From UKL13-2 sp031414695 (GTDB lineage Bacteria > Pseudomonadota > Gammaproteobacteria > Burkholderiales > Usitatibacteraceae): a stretch of 64,000 bases of DNA. The stretch covers positions 15,668 to 79,667 of the forward strand of contig JANNWG010000041.1 in the NCBI GenBank assembly GCA_031414695.1, given 5' to 3'. Each line of letters opens with the position of its first letter. The stretch's first letter is position 1. Positions 55,617 through 63,862 of the stretch are shown here, piece by piece. The notes below the pieces were generated by a model, which saw nothing but the letters and a program-made list of their open reading frames with translations, ran no database searches and was not told the DNA's origin. Position numbers and translations under genes: made by a program.

Positions 55617-58581
55617 ACGCTATCAGACACTTCGCCGGCTCTATGAAGACGTTATCGAACTGCCTGCCATTGAGCGAGAAGCTGCACTATTCAAACAATG
55701 TGCAGACGCAACACTGGTCAACGAGGTGCTGGCGGTCATCGCCGCCAATGATGGTGTGACGCGCGGTCAAATCTCGCGACCGCTGAGCATGGTGTTGGCG
55801 AGTGCCAGTGGTCGCATGTTACAAGTAGGGGACGTGATTGGCGTATGGAAAATCGAAGGTGAGATTGGCCAGGGCGGCATGGGCAGCGTATTTTTGGCCA
55901 AACGCATCGATGGCCATTTCACGCAGACGGCCGCACTCAAATTTTTGAAAGGGCTGCCGAGCAGCCAGCGCCTCGACTACTTCACGCGTGAACGCCAACT
56001 GTTGGCGAATTTGAGCCACCCCGACATCGCGCGCCTGCTCGATGGTGGCGCCACCGCAGAAGGCCAGCCTTATCTGGTGATGGAATTTATCGATGGCGCA
56101 CATATTGATGAGTACTGCCAACGCAATGAATTATCAACGGATCAAATACTCAATCTATTTTTAATCGTTTGTGGCGCGGTTGCCGCCGCGCATCGTCAAC
56201 TGATTGTTCATTGCGACCTAAAGCCCTCCAACATCCTTGTCAACAAAGACGGCCGCCCGATCCTGCTCGATTTTGGCATCGCCACTCTCGTTGACAAAGT
56301 TGCCGATGGTGCGACACTGTCCGAGCCACGCAATTCACCCGCCTACACACCGCGTTATTCCAGCCCCGAGCAGCGAGAGGGTCGCGCGGTGAGTACGGTG
56401 AGCGATATTTACAGTCTTGGCGTACTGCTGGGCGAACTGGTCGGTGATGAACTCAACGCCCAGCCAGAACTTGCCGCCATCGTCGGCAAGGCTGCCGCCG
56501 CCGATGCCGCCAATCGCTACCCGAGTGTCGATGCGCTGATCGAGGATCTTCGCCGTTTCCGCACGCAATTGCCGGTGCGCGCGTATGCGGACACCAACGC
56601 CTATGTGGCGAAAAAATTTCTGCGTAGGCGCTGGCCCGTGGTTGCCGCCGTCGCCCTATTCATGCTGACCGTGGCGGGTTTTACTTGGAAGGTGATCACC
56701 GAATCGCAACGCGCGCAGGCGGCCGAGCGGGTGGCCGTGAGTGAACGCGATAGCGCCGCGAGCGAACGTGATCGTGCACGTGCGGCGGAAGCGCGCGCCA
56801 CGGCCGATCGCGACGTCACCGCCGCCGCTCAGGCCGAAACCGCGCGCGAGCGCGACGCGGCGCGGCGCGAGCGGGATCGCGCGACCACCGCCGAGCAGTT
56901 GGCCGCGCAGCAACGCAATCTTGCGCGCAGCGCAAGTGCTGCCGCCGTGGCCGAGCGCGACAAGGCGAAGCAGTCCGAGGCAGAGGCGCGCGATGAGCAA
57001 GCAAAGGCCAAGTTGGCAGAGGCAGCGGCAAGGCAGACCGGTGATTTTCTCCTTTCCGTCTTTGATCGCGCCAACCCTGGATTGGATTCAGGGGATCCAC
57101 CCGCCTCGAAGCTGATCGCCGCCGCGGAGGAACGGTTGGAGACGCGATTGTCCGGCCAGCCGGAAACCCAGGCGCTGCTCTATAACCTGTTGGGCAAGGT
57201 GCGCAACAACATGGGGAACATCAATCAATCAGCAAAAAACTACTTGCGCGCAATCGAGTTGGAGCGCACGCAGAATCGCCCACTTGTGCTCGCGCGTCTG
57301 TTGACAAGTTTTGCCAGACTGGACTTGACTTCGTTCGGCGGCAAACACCAGGGTGCGGCACTTGCCAATGAGGCATTGGAACTCGCCCAGAGGCACGCGC
57401 CCGCTGAGTCTCAAGACGTTGCCTTTGCGTTGAATATGGTGGGATTCGCCTTGATGAGCCGTTCGAAAGACAAGGAGGCGACCCCCATATTGCAGAACAG
57501 TCTGGCCATTGGCGAAAAGCTGGATCGCGAAGGTGGGGTCACTCTCGATGCCACCATTTATCTTGCGCAAAATCAAATGAAATTGCTTCAATTTGAAGCC
57601 GCCGAGACGTATTACCGCCGCGCACTTTCGATCAGGGCGAAACTCTCTGGCGAAGGACATCCGCTATGGTGGACGGTTAACGAACAATTGGCGATGGCGC
57701 TTCGAGGCCAGCGAAAATATGCGGATGCGGAACCCATTATGCGAAGCTCGCTGGCAATGCGACAAAAAACGCATGGCAGGGATAGCAACGAGTCGCTGCG
57801 GCCAATGTTGGCATTGGCGCTTCTGATGCGTGACATGGGCAAGTTGCGTGAAGAGCTTGAACTCAATCGCGCCGCCGTCGAGGGTTTTGAGCGAACACTG
57901 GGGAGGAAATCCGTCTGGTTTTTGCTCGCATCCAACAACCTTGCCATCACGTTGGCGGCCGTCGGCGATCAGGGCGAAGCGCTTCGCATTTTGCGTGAAG
58001 TGGTTCCGCCTTCGAAGCAAGCATGGCCGCCAAATCATGAGACGCCGGCAACATTTGAGAGAAATCTCGGCAGAGTGCTCGGCGAGATGGGTTTGATTGA
58101 TGAAGCGCGCACCCATCTGCGCGCCTCCCTGGAGACCAACGAGATTTTTTATGGCGCGAAACACCGCGAGCCAGGCTTGGTGGTGCTGGATTTGGCGCTC
58201 AACGAGGCACGCACGGGCGATCTGACCCAGGCAGAAAATCATCTACAGCGCTACGAGTCGATGTTGCCTCTCACTGGCCTTGATCATCGCGTCAACGCGG
58301 CAAAGGTGCGGGCGCTGGTACTCGCCAAACGGGGGGAAATCGACGAAGCGATGCGCGCCAATGCGGAGGTCGAAAAGCTTACCGGCGAAATGCTCAGTAC
58401 AAAAGATCCTCGTTATTGGGTGAGCATGGTTCCACGCGCAGAATTGCTTGCGCAACGCGGCGAGGGAAATGACCGGGCGCAGGCGGCTGCGCTTGCGCGG
58501 CAAATTCTGGATGTTGTCACCCCGGTACTCGTGCCCCATGCGCCGGTACTAGAAAAGCTGCGGCAGCTTCTGCCCCGATAG
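55606..58581 (+). CDS. Membrane-anchored Ser/Thr protein kinase with coiled coil and TPRs, cassette 4
   Basis: 991 aa from ATG 55606 (MTPERYQTLRRLYEDV). Kinase motifs: GQGGMGSVF (about 88-96), AALKFL Lys, HCDLKPSN (near 202), LDFGIATLV and SSPEQRE. HCD is again in place of HRD. The membrane helix is at about 343-365. The coiled coil is the longest of the four (to about 477) and is encoded by a conspicuously GC-rich, repetitive stretch (about 56700-57030). The segment RQTGDFLLSVFDRANPG differs slightly from the SSNPN form elsewhere. TPR-like repeats fill the rest. Its 3' end lies directly against a VapC remnant on the other strand. Confidence 0.92.
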   Translation: MTPERYQTLRRLYEDVIELPAIEREAALFKQCADATLVNEVLAVIAANDGVTRGQISRPLSMVLASASGRMLQVGDVIGVWKIEGEIGQGGMGSVFLAKRIDGHFTQTAALKFLKGLPSSQRLDYFTRERQLLANLSHPDIARLLDGGATAEGQPYLVMEFIDGAHIDEYCQRNELSTDQILNLFLIVCGAVAAAHRQLIVHCDLKPSNILVNKDGRPILLDFGIATLVDKVADGATLSEPRNSPAYTPRYSSPEQREGRAVSTVSDIYSLGVLLGELVGDELNAQPELAAIVGKAAAADAANRYPSVDALIEDLRRFRTQLPVRAYADTNAYVAKKFLRRRWPVVAAVALFMLTVAGFTWKVITESQRAQAAERVAVSERDSAASERDRARAAEARATADRDVTAAAQAETARERDAARRERDRATTAEQLAAQQRNLARSASAAAVAERDKAKQSEAEARDEQAKAKLAEAAARQTGDFLLSVFDRANPGLDSGDPPASKLIAAAEERLETRLSGQPETQALLYNLLGKVRNNMGNINQSAKNYLRAIELERTQNRPLVLARLLTSFARLDLTSFGGKHQGAALANEALELAQRHAPAESQDVAFALNMVGFALMSRSKDKEATPILQNSLAIGEKLDREGGVTLDATIYLAQNQMKLLQFEAAETYYRRALSIRAKLSGEGHPLWWTVNEQLAMALRGQRKYADAEPIMRSSLAMRQKTHGRDSNESLRPMLALALLMRDMGKLREELELNRAAVEGFERTLGRKSVWFLLASNNLAITLAAVGDQGEALRILREVVPPSKQAWPPNHETPATFERNLGRVLGEMGLIDEARTHLRASLETNEIFYGAKHREPGLVVLDLALNEARTGDLTQAENHLQRYESMLPLTGLDHRVNAAKVRALVLAKRGEIDEAMRANAEVEKLTGEMLSTKDPRYWVSMVPRAELLAQRGEGNDRAQAAALARQILDVVTPVLVPHAPVLEKLRQLLPR

Positions 58582-58666
58582 GCAAGGCCACCGGCTCGCA
58601 CAAGCCCCCGGGCGTTCCTTCGCCACTGACGACATAGACCAGGACATTTGTGTCGAGCGAATTCAC
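58582..58666 (-). pseudogene. Truncated VapC-like PIN toxin remnant
   Basis: Reading leftward from GTG at 58666, which overlaps the antitoxin stop (GTGA), the frame begins MNSLDTNVLVYVVSGEG. This is the N-terminal strand of a PIN-domain toxin with the first catalytic Asp (LDTNVLVY). After roughly 15-17 codons the similarity stops, and the frame runs into the complement of kinase gene 4. The other PIN acidic residues are missing, so no active toxin is possible. The break marks an insertion or deletion edge of cassette 4. Confidence 0.7.
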
Positions 58667-58911
58667 GATTCATACGCCTCATTGCGAACGAACTTTCCCT
58701 TGAAGGGTTTCACCGCGCGAATCGACAACACACGTTCAACCAGCGCCTTGCGCTCAGCAGGGGTCAGTGTCGGCTCGACACGAATCAGTTTGAGCGATGC
58801 GCGACCTCGCCGCGTAACGCTGACCTCAGCGCCTGCGTCAACCATTGCTGCGTAATGCGTAAAGTTATGCACCGCGTTGCGCGCGGTTGTTGACACAATT
58901 TTTTCACTCAT
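58663..58911 (-). CDS. Phd/YefM-type antitoxin (orphan)
   Basis: 82 aa; a small DNA-binding antitoxin that would normally neutralise the toxin encoded just downstream and repress its own promoter. The N-terminus TTARNAVHNFTHYAAMVDAG followed by VSVTRRGRASLKLIRV is the usual Phd/YefM fold. The C-terminal tail (ERVLSIRAVKPFKGKF) would bind the toxin. The toxin gene is cut to a stub, leaving the antitoxin alone. AT-rich sequence upstream (about 58935-58970, ATTACATAAT on the minus strand) is a candidate promoter/operator. Confidence 0.8.
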   Translation of the reverse strand: MSEKIVSTTARNAVHNFTHYAAMVDAGAEVSVTRRGRASLKLIRVEPTLTPAERKALVERVLSIRAVKPFKGKFVRNEAYES

Positions 58912-59023
58912 GGCGTCCTCTGGTCAAAGCTGCCAATGTTTTTAATGCATCACATTATGTAATACATGAGGGCGTATGGGACAAGCGTTGAATGGCACTG
59001 ACTTAAGCGTAATTGCCAATATC

Positions 59024-59103
59024 GTAGGTTGGCGCTGAGCTTGCGAAGCCCAACGGTTTGTCGTCATCGATGTTGGGCTTCACATTGTTCAGCACCAACC
59101 TAC
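59024..59103. repeat. Imperfect 80-bp inverted repeat
   Basis: Left arm GTAGGTTGGCGCTGAGC...GAAGCCCAAC pairs with right arm GTTGGGCTTC...TCAGCACCAACCTAC, interrupted by a spacer of about 20 bp. It resembles the dispersed GTAGGTTGG/CCAACCTAC palindromes of many environmental proteobacteria. It lies in the 430-bp gap between the antitoxin and giant gene 4; the remaining gap (59104-59342) shows no other feature. Confidence 0.65.
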
Positions 59104-59342
59104 TTGATCAGAGGTTCCTTAAGTAAGTGTAAATGCCATTCCACCCCGTGCCCTTTGTCTTTCGATATGCCCTAACAATAAAACACGCGCATGATCGCCA
59201 TAGATTTAAGCGCACAGTTCGCTGCGACGCGAATCGGTCGTCTGACCGCCAATTCTGCCCAACAAAATATATTTCGCGCGCCTGACCATCGCCCCCCCAG
59301 CAATACGATACGTCGGCACAGGACATTTTTTTGGGGGCTGCA

Positions 59343-62300
59343 ATGAATTTTTCAATTTCGCGTATTTTCTTGTTGGCGGTGATCACTATCAGCAATGCGG
59401 CGGTGCTGCTATTTGCCGTACCAAGCCATGCCCAAATCATCACCACCATCGCGGGCACCGGCGGCAACGGTACAACAGGTGATGGCGGGCAGGCAGTGAT
59501 CGCGCAAGTAGCCGGGCCGACGGGCGTGGCCACTGATGCGGGGGGCAACCTGTATATCGCCTCATGCAGCGGGCATCGCATACGTCGCGTGACGCCGGGA
59601 GGGGTGATTTCGACGATTGCCGGAACCGGGGTGGCAGGTTTCAGCGGCGACGGTGGTGCCGCCACGGCGGCTACGCTGAATTGCCCGGCGGCACTAAAGT
59701 TCGATGCGTCGGGTCATCTATTTTTCACCGACTACACTAATCACCGCGTGCGCCGCATTTCCAATACCGGCATCATCACCACGGTGGCGGGCAATGGCGT
59801 CGGCGGCTTTGCTGGCGATGGTGGCGCGGCCACCAGCGCCTCACTGTGGAACCCCATCGGGATTGACGTGGATGTAAACGGCCAGTTGTACATTGGGGAT
59901 ACGGGCAATCATCGTGTTCGGTTTGTCACGTCGGCAGGAGTGATCAGCACCCTGGCGGGCACTGGGGTGGCGGGGTTCAGTGGCGACAACGGGCTGGCGA
60001 CCAGTGCCCAACTCAATCTGCCAGGGGTAGTGCGCGCGGTGGGCGCAGGCAGTTCGCGGGTTGTGCTGATTGCCGATCGTTTGAATAATCGCATCCGCTC
60101 GGTGAGCTTTGCGGGTGTCATCAGCACCGTGGTGGGCAATGGTACGGCAGCGTTTACAGGCGATGGCGGCGCGGCCACCAGCGCCACGCTCAATGGGCCA
60201 TACGGCTTGGCACTGGCAGCCAATGGCGACCTATACATTGGTGAAGTCGGCAATGCGCGCATTCGCCGCGTCAGTGGCGGGATTATCACCACCGTGGCCG
60301 GCAATGGCGTGGTCGCATCGAGTGGCGATGGCGGCGCACCAATGGCGGCGAGTATCCATCCTTCGATTGACTTGATCGTCGATGACGTCGGGAATCTGAT
60401 TTTCACCGAGCAAAATTTTCATCGAGTGCGCAAGATTGTTACCAATGTGCCTAATCCACCCCTCATCGGTACGGCGAGCGCTGGGTTGAACAGCGTGTCA
60501 GTCAGTTTTAGCAGTAATGGCGAATCGCCCGTCAACAGCTACACCGCCACCTGCGGTGCGGTCAGTGCCACTAGCGTGGCATCGCCCATCCTCGTGTCGG
60601 GTCTGCCATCTGGGCAGGCTGTCACCTGTCGCGTGACGGCGACCAACATCATCGGCACCAGCGTGGCATCGGCCAATTCCAACAGTGTGACGCCAACGGG
60701 TGTGCCGGTGTTCACCGCCAATTCACCGCCACGTTATGCAGTACATACCGAGGCGACGGAATACAGGTTTTACGCATCCGCATCGCCTGCGGCCTCCATC
60801 ACATGGAATAGCGGATCGATGCCACCCGGTACTTCATTTGGTGGTTCTGGTGGAAGCAATAACTTAATAGTACGGTTTGGTGTGGGCACTGTCGGTACGT
60901 ATACCTACACGATGAGCGCCGCCAACGTCCACGGTTCAGTCTTTTCTACGCATACCATCAGCGTGGTAGTGCAGGCAAGCGCACCTACCATCACCTCGGT
61001 GGTACGTGGTAATGGCAGCGTGACGGTAAATTTCGCGCCGCCCGCCAATGACGGCGGCTCACCGGTGCAGTGGTATGAGGTGTACTGCGGTGCGTATAGC
61101 GCAATTGTTGGTGGCAACTTGAACTCGGCCACCATGACCGTGCCGGACACCGCATCCGGCACCTGCGTGATGCTCGCCTACACAGCAGCGCGCCAGTCGC
61201 CCAACTCTGCAGCGGTCAACTTCCCAGTGTACAACCAACAAACCATTGCCTTTGGTGCGGCACCCGTCTTGCTACTGACCGCCAGTGCCTCGGTGTCTGC
61301 CACAGGTGGTGCCTCGGGCAATGCCGTCACGTTTTCATCAACCACCCCCGCCATTTGCACCGCCAGCGGTGTGAATGGCGCAACGGTGACCGCCATCGGC
61401 GCAGGCACTTGTGTGATTGCGGCTAATCAAGCAGGCAATGGTTTTTATCAGGCGGCGACGCAGGCGACACAAAATATCATTGTCAATGTGACCCAAGCCG
61501 CGGCCAATCACATCACTGGGCGTGTATACCATTCCGCAACTAAGCTCACCGATGGTCGGGTGTTAATAGTGGGGGGGGAGAACACAGGTGGCAAGCTCAC
61601 CAGTGTGGAAATTTATAACCCTGCAACCAATAGTTGGGCCGCTGCCGCCGCGCTACCCGTTGGGCGCACGGCGCACACGGCGACACGTCTCGCCGATGGT
61701 CGCGTACTGGTGGTGGGCGATGGTTTTTCGCCCGCGCCCACCGCCGCTGTTGTCTATAACCCAGTGAGCAATACATGGACGGCCACACCCACGCTGAATG
61801 TGGCCAGACGTAATGGCCACACTGCCACACTGCTCAATGACGGGCGGGTGTTGGTCGCCGGTGGTAAGACCCTGTTCGCCGCCGTGACCAGCGCGGAAGT
61901 CTATAACCCCACCAGCAACACCTGGACGGCGGTCGCCTCGCTTGCCGCCACTCTTGAATTTCATACGGCCGTGCTGCTTGCCAACGGTGAGGTATTGGTG
62001 ATGGGCGGCAATACCGCCGCTAGTATGGAGCGCTTCAACCCCGTCACCAACACCTGGACATCGGCGGGGGCACTCAACGCGCCGCGCTCCAGTCATTCGT
62101 CAACCATGTTACCGACTGGACTTATTTTGGTTGCGGGTGGCTACCACCTGATCAACGGCAGTTATCTGGCCACGACCGAGTTGGTGAATCCTATCACCAA
62201 TGCAGTCAGTGTCGGTGCGGTAATGACGGGCTCTCGATCAGGGCATCAGGCAACCCTGCTCACCAATGGTCGCGTATTGGTATCAGGCCAAGAGGGGTTT

Positions 62301-63782
62301 GTGAACTTTGCTACCGACCCCGCGACGATGGAAATGTACGATGCCGCCAGTAACACATGGGCCGCCGCAGGCACGCTGAGTGCGCGTCGGCTTGTTCACA
62401 CTGCAACGTCGCTTAACGATGGTCGAGTGCTGATTGCGGCAGGCACCGACACCCAAGGTACTTATTTTAGTTACTCAGAATTGTTCGCGCTGACTGCACT
62501 GCCCCATGCACCGACTATCGGTAGTGCTAACGCAAGCAATGCCAGTGCAACCGTCACCTTCACGCCCGCGTATCACATTGGCCTGTCGCCCCTTACTGGT
62601 TTTACCGCCATCAGCCCCAACGGCGGCGGCATCATCCGTACTTGCACGACGCCTTGTACGAGCATCAACGTGACGGGGTTGACCAACGGCACCGCCTATA
62701 CCTTCACCATCACTGCCAACAACGCGCAAGGCAGCAGCAGCGCCTCCGCTCCATCCAACAGTGTCACCCCGCTGGGTACGCAAAGCATTACATTTGGCAG
62801 TCCGCCGTCAATAACAGTAGGCGGCACAGGTACGGTCACCGCCACGGGTGGCGCATCTGGTCAGCCCGTTGTCTTCACCTCCACCACGACCAGCATCTGC
62901 ACTGTGGGTGGCGTGAATGGCGCGACACTGACGGGCGCCACGTTCGGCATTTGTACTATTAGTGCCAACCAAGCAGGTAACGCCAGCTACAGCCCCTCAG
63001 CAGAAGTCACACAAAGTTTTAGCATCACTGCCCCACTCACCTTTACCGTCACCCCATCGGCAGGGGTAAATGGCACGATTTCCCCAGCGACTAATATGGT
63101 AGTTAATAGCGGTGCAACAACGGCATTCACCGTCACACCCAATAGTGGTTATTTAACTTCAGTTGGCGGCACCTGTGGCGGCTCACTTGTCGGCACTACC
63201 TTTACGACTAATGCGGTTGTTGCAGATTGCTCAGTGGTGGCGAGCTTTAGCCTCAACATTACCCTCACCAGCGTGACCTCGCGCAAAATCCACGGCACAG
63301 CGGGTACGTTTGATTTACCCATCAGCACCACACACTTAATTAGCGGCAATATTGATGTCGAGCCCCGCACCATCGGTACAGGACACACGATTGTGTTTCA
63401 GTTTAATCAGGCTGTGACTAGCATTGGTAGTGTGACAGCGGTGAATGCAAGTAGTAATCCGATTGGGGTGGCGAGTCCTGTCATCAATATGAGTAACACA
63501 ACCGAAGTGGTTGTCACTCTCACGGGGATAGCGGATGCGAGTCGGGTGACAGTGACACTAAATGGCGTCAATGGTAGTTTGAGTAGTGCAGTCTCATTAG
63601 GCTTTTTAGTGGGTGACGTAAATAACAATCGTAGCGTCGGTAATACCGACATCGCAGCGATGAAAACCCGCATCGGCTTAAACGTGGATAGCACAAATTT
63701 CAAATACGACATCAATGCCAGCGGCACACTGACTAACACCGACGTCGCGGCGGCTAAGACGCGGGTGGGGTTGGGGATATGA
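59343..63782 (+). CDS. Giant secreted protein with NHL propeller, kelch propeller, Fn3 and Ig-like repeats and dockerin-like C-terminus, cassette 4
   Basis: 1,479 aa from ATG 59343, which has GGGGGCTG just upstream (a TTG at 59331 is in frame but lies within that site). The signal peptide ends near residue 31 (VPSHA). NHL blades (GTGVAGFSGDGG) occupy about 32-365. Then come an Fn3, a putative-Ig domain, a second Fn3 and an Ig-like repeat. A kelch propeller (about 720-1050; LTDGRVLIVGGE and YNPATNSW motifs) resembles that of giant 1. Fn3, Ig-like and InlB-like units follow, then the shared beta domain and dockerin-like loops. It is the shortest of the four and separated from its kinase by the toxin remnant and an inverted repeat. 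Confidence 0.88.
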   Translation: MNFSISRIFLLAVITISNAAVLLFAVPSHAQIITTIAGTGGNGTTGDGGQAVIAQVAGPTGVATDAGGNLYIASCSGHRIRRVTPGGVISTIAGTGVAGFSGDGGAATAATLNCPAALKFDASGHLFFTDYTNHRVRRISNTGIITTVAGNGVGGFAGDGGAATSASLWNPIGIDVDVNGQLYIGDTGNHRVRFVTSAGVISTLAGTGVAGFSGDNGLATSAQLNLPGVVRAVGAGSSRVVLIADRLNNRIRSVSFAGVISTVVGNGTAAFTGDGGAATSATLNGPYGLALAANGDLYIGEVGNARIRRVSGGIITTVAGNGVVASSGDGGAPMAASIHPSIDLIVDDVGNLIFTEQNFHRVRKIVTNVPNPPLIGTASAGLNSVSVSFSSNGESPVNSYTATCGAVSATSVASPILVSGLPSGQAVTCRVTATNIIGTSVASANSNSVTPTGVPVFTANSPPRYAVHTEATEYRFYASASPAASITWNSGSMPPGTSFGGSGGSNNLIVRFGVGTVGTYTYTMSAANVHGSVFSTHTISVVVQASAPTITSVVRGNGSVTVNFAPPANDGGSPVQWYEVYCGAYSAIVGGNLNSATMTVPDTASGTCVMLAYTAARQSPNSAAVNFPVYNQQTIAFGAAPVLLLTASASVSATGGASGNAVTFSSTTPAICTASGVNGATVTAIGAGTCVIAANQAGNGFYQAATQATQNIIVNVTQAAANHITGRVYHSATKLTDGRVLIVGGENTGGKLTSVEIYNPATNSWAAAAALPVGRTAHTATRLADGRVLVVGDGFSPAPTAAVVYNPVSNTWTATPTLNVARRNGHTATLLNDGRVLVAGGKTLFAAVTSAEVYNPTSNTWTAVASLAATLEFHTAVLLANGEVLVMGGNTAASMERFNPVTNTWTSAGALNAPRSSHSSTMLPTGLILVAGGYHLINGSYLATTELVNPITNAVSVGAVMTGSRSGHQATLLTNGRVLVSGQEGFVNFATDPATMEMYDAASNTWAAAGTLSARRLVHTATSLNDGRVLIAAGTDTQGTYFSYSELFALTALPHAPTIGSANASNASATVTFTPAYHIGLSPLTGFTAISPNGGGIIRTCTTPCTSINVTGLTNGTAYTFTITANNAQGSSSASAPSNSVTPLGTQSITFGSPPSITVGGTGTVTATGGASGQPVVFTSTTTSICTVGGVNGATLTGATFGICTISANQAGNASYSPSAEVTQSFSITAPLTFTVTPSAGVNGTISPATNMVVNSGATTAFTVTPNSGYLTSVGGTCGGSLVGTTFTTNAVVADCSVVASFSLNITLTSVTSRKIHGTAGTFDLPISTTHLISGNIDVEPRTIGTGHTIVFQFNQAVTSIGSVTAVNASSNPIGVASPVINMSNTTEVVVTLTGIADASRVTVTLNGVNGSLSSAVSLGFLVGDVNNNRSVGNTDIAAMKTRIGLNVDSTNFKYDINASGTLTNTDVAAAKTRVGLGI

Positions 63783-63859
63783 GGACTTTGTGGTTGAGAG
63801 TTGGGCGTTAGGCGTGAGTGGAAGTGCGTGAACGGTGAATAGTGAACAAAAGCGTTGGT
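63783..63859. repeat. Non-coding tail shared by giant genes 2, 3 and 4 (copy 3)
   Basis: Starts with GGACTTTGTGGTTGAG as in copy 2, then GGCGTTAGGCGTGAGTGGAA and continues to GTGAACAAAAGCG. It lacks the ACTGTGA step of the other copies. After it the sequence departs into an unrelated stretch to the window end. Confidence 0.72.
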
Positions 63860-63862
63860 ATT

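Noticed and set aside
59108..59665. 185-codon minus-strand frame over the start of giant gene 4
   Set aside because: Its N-terminal portion is antisense of the signal peptide and NHL repeats; the remainder is non-coding-like. The plus-strand gene has a strong ribosome-binding site and signal peptide.
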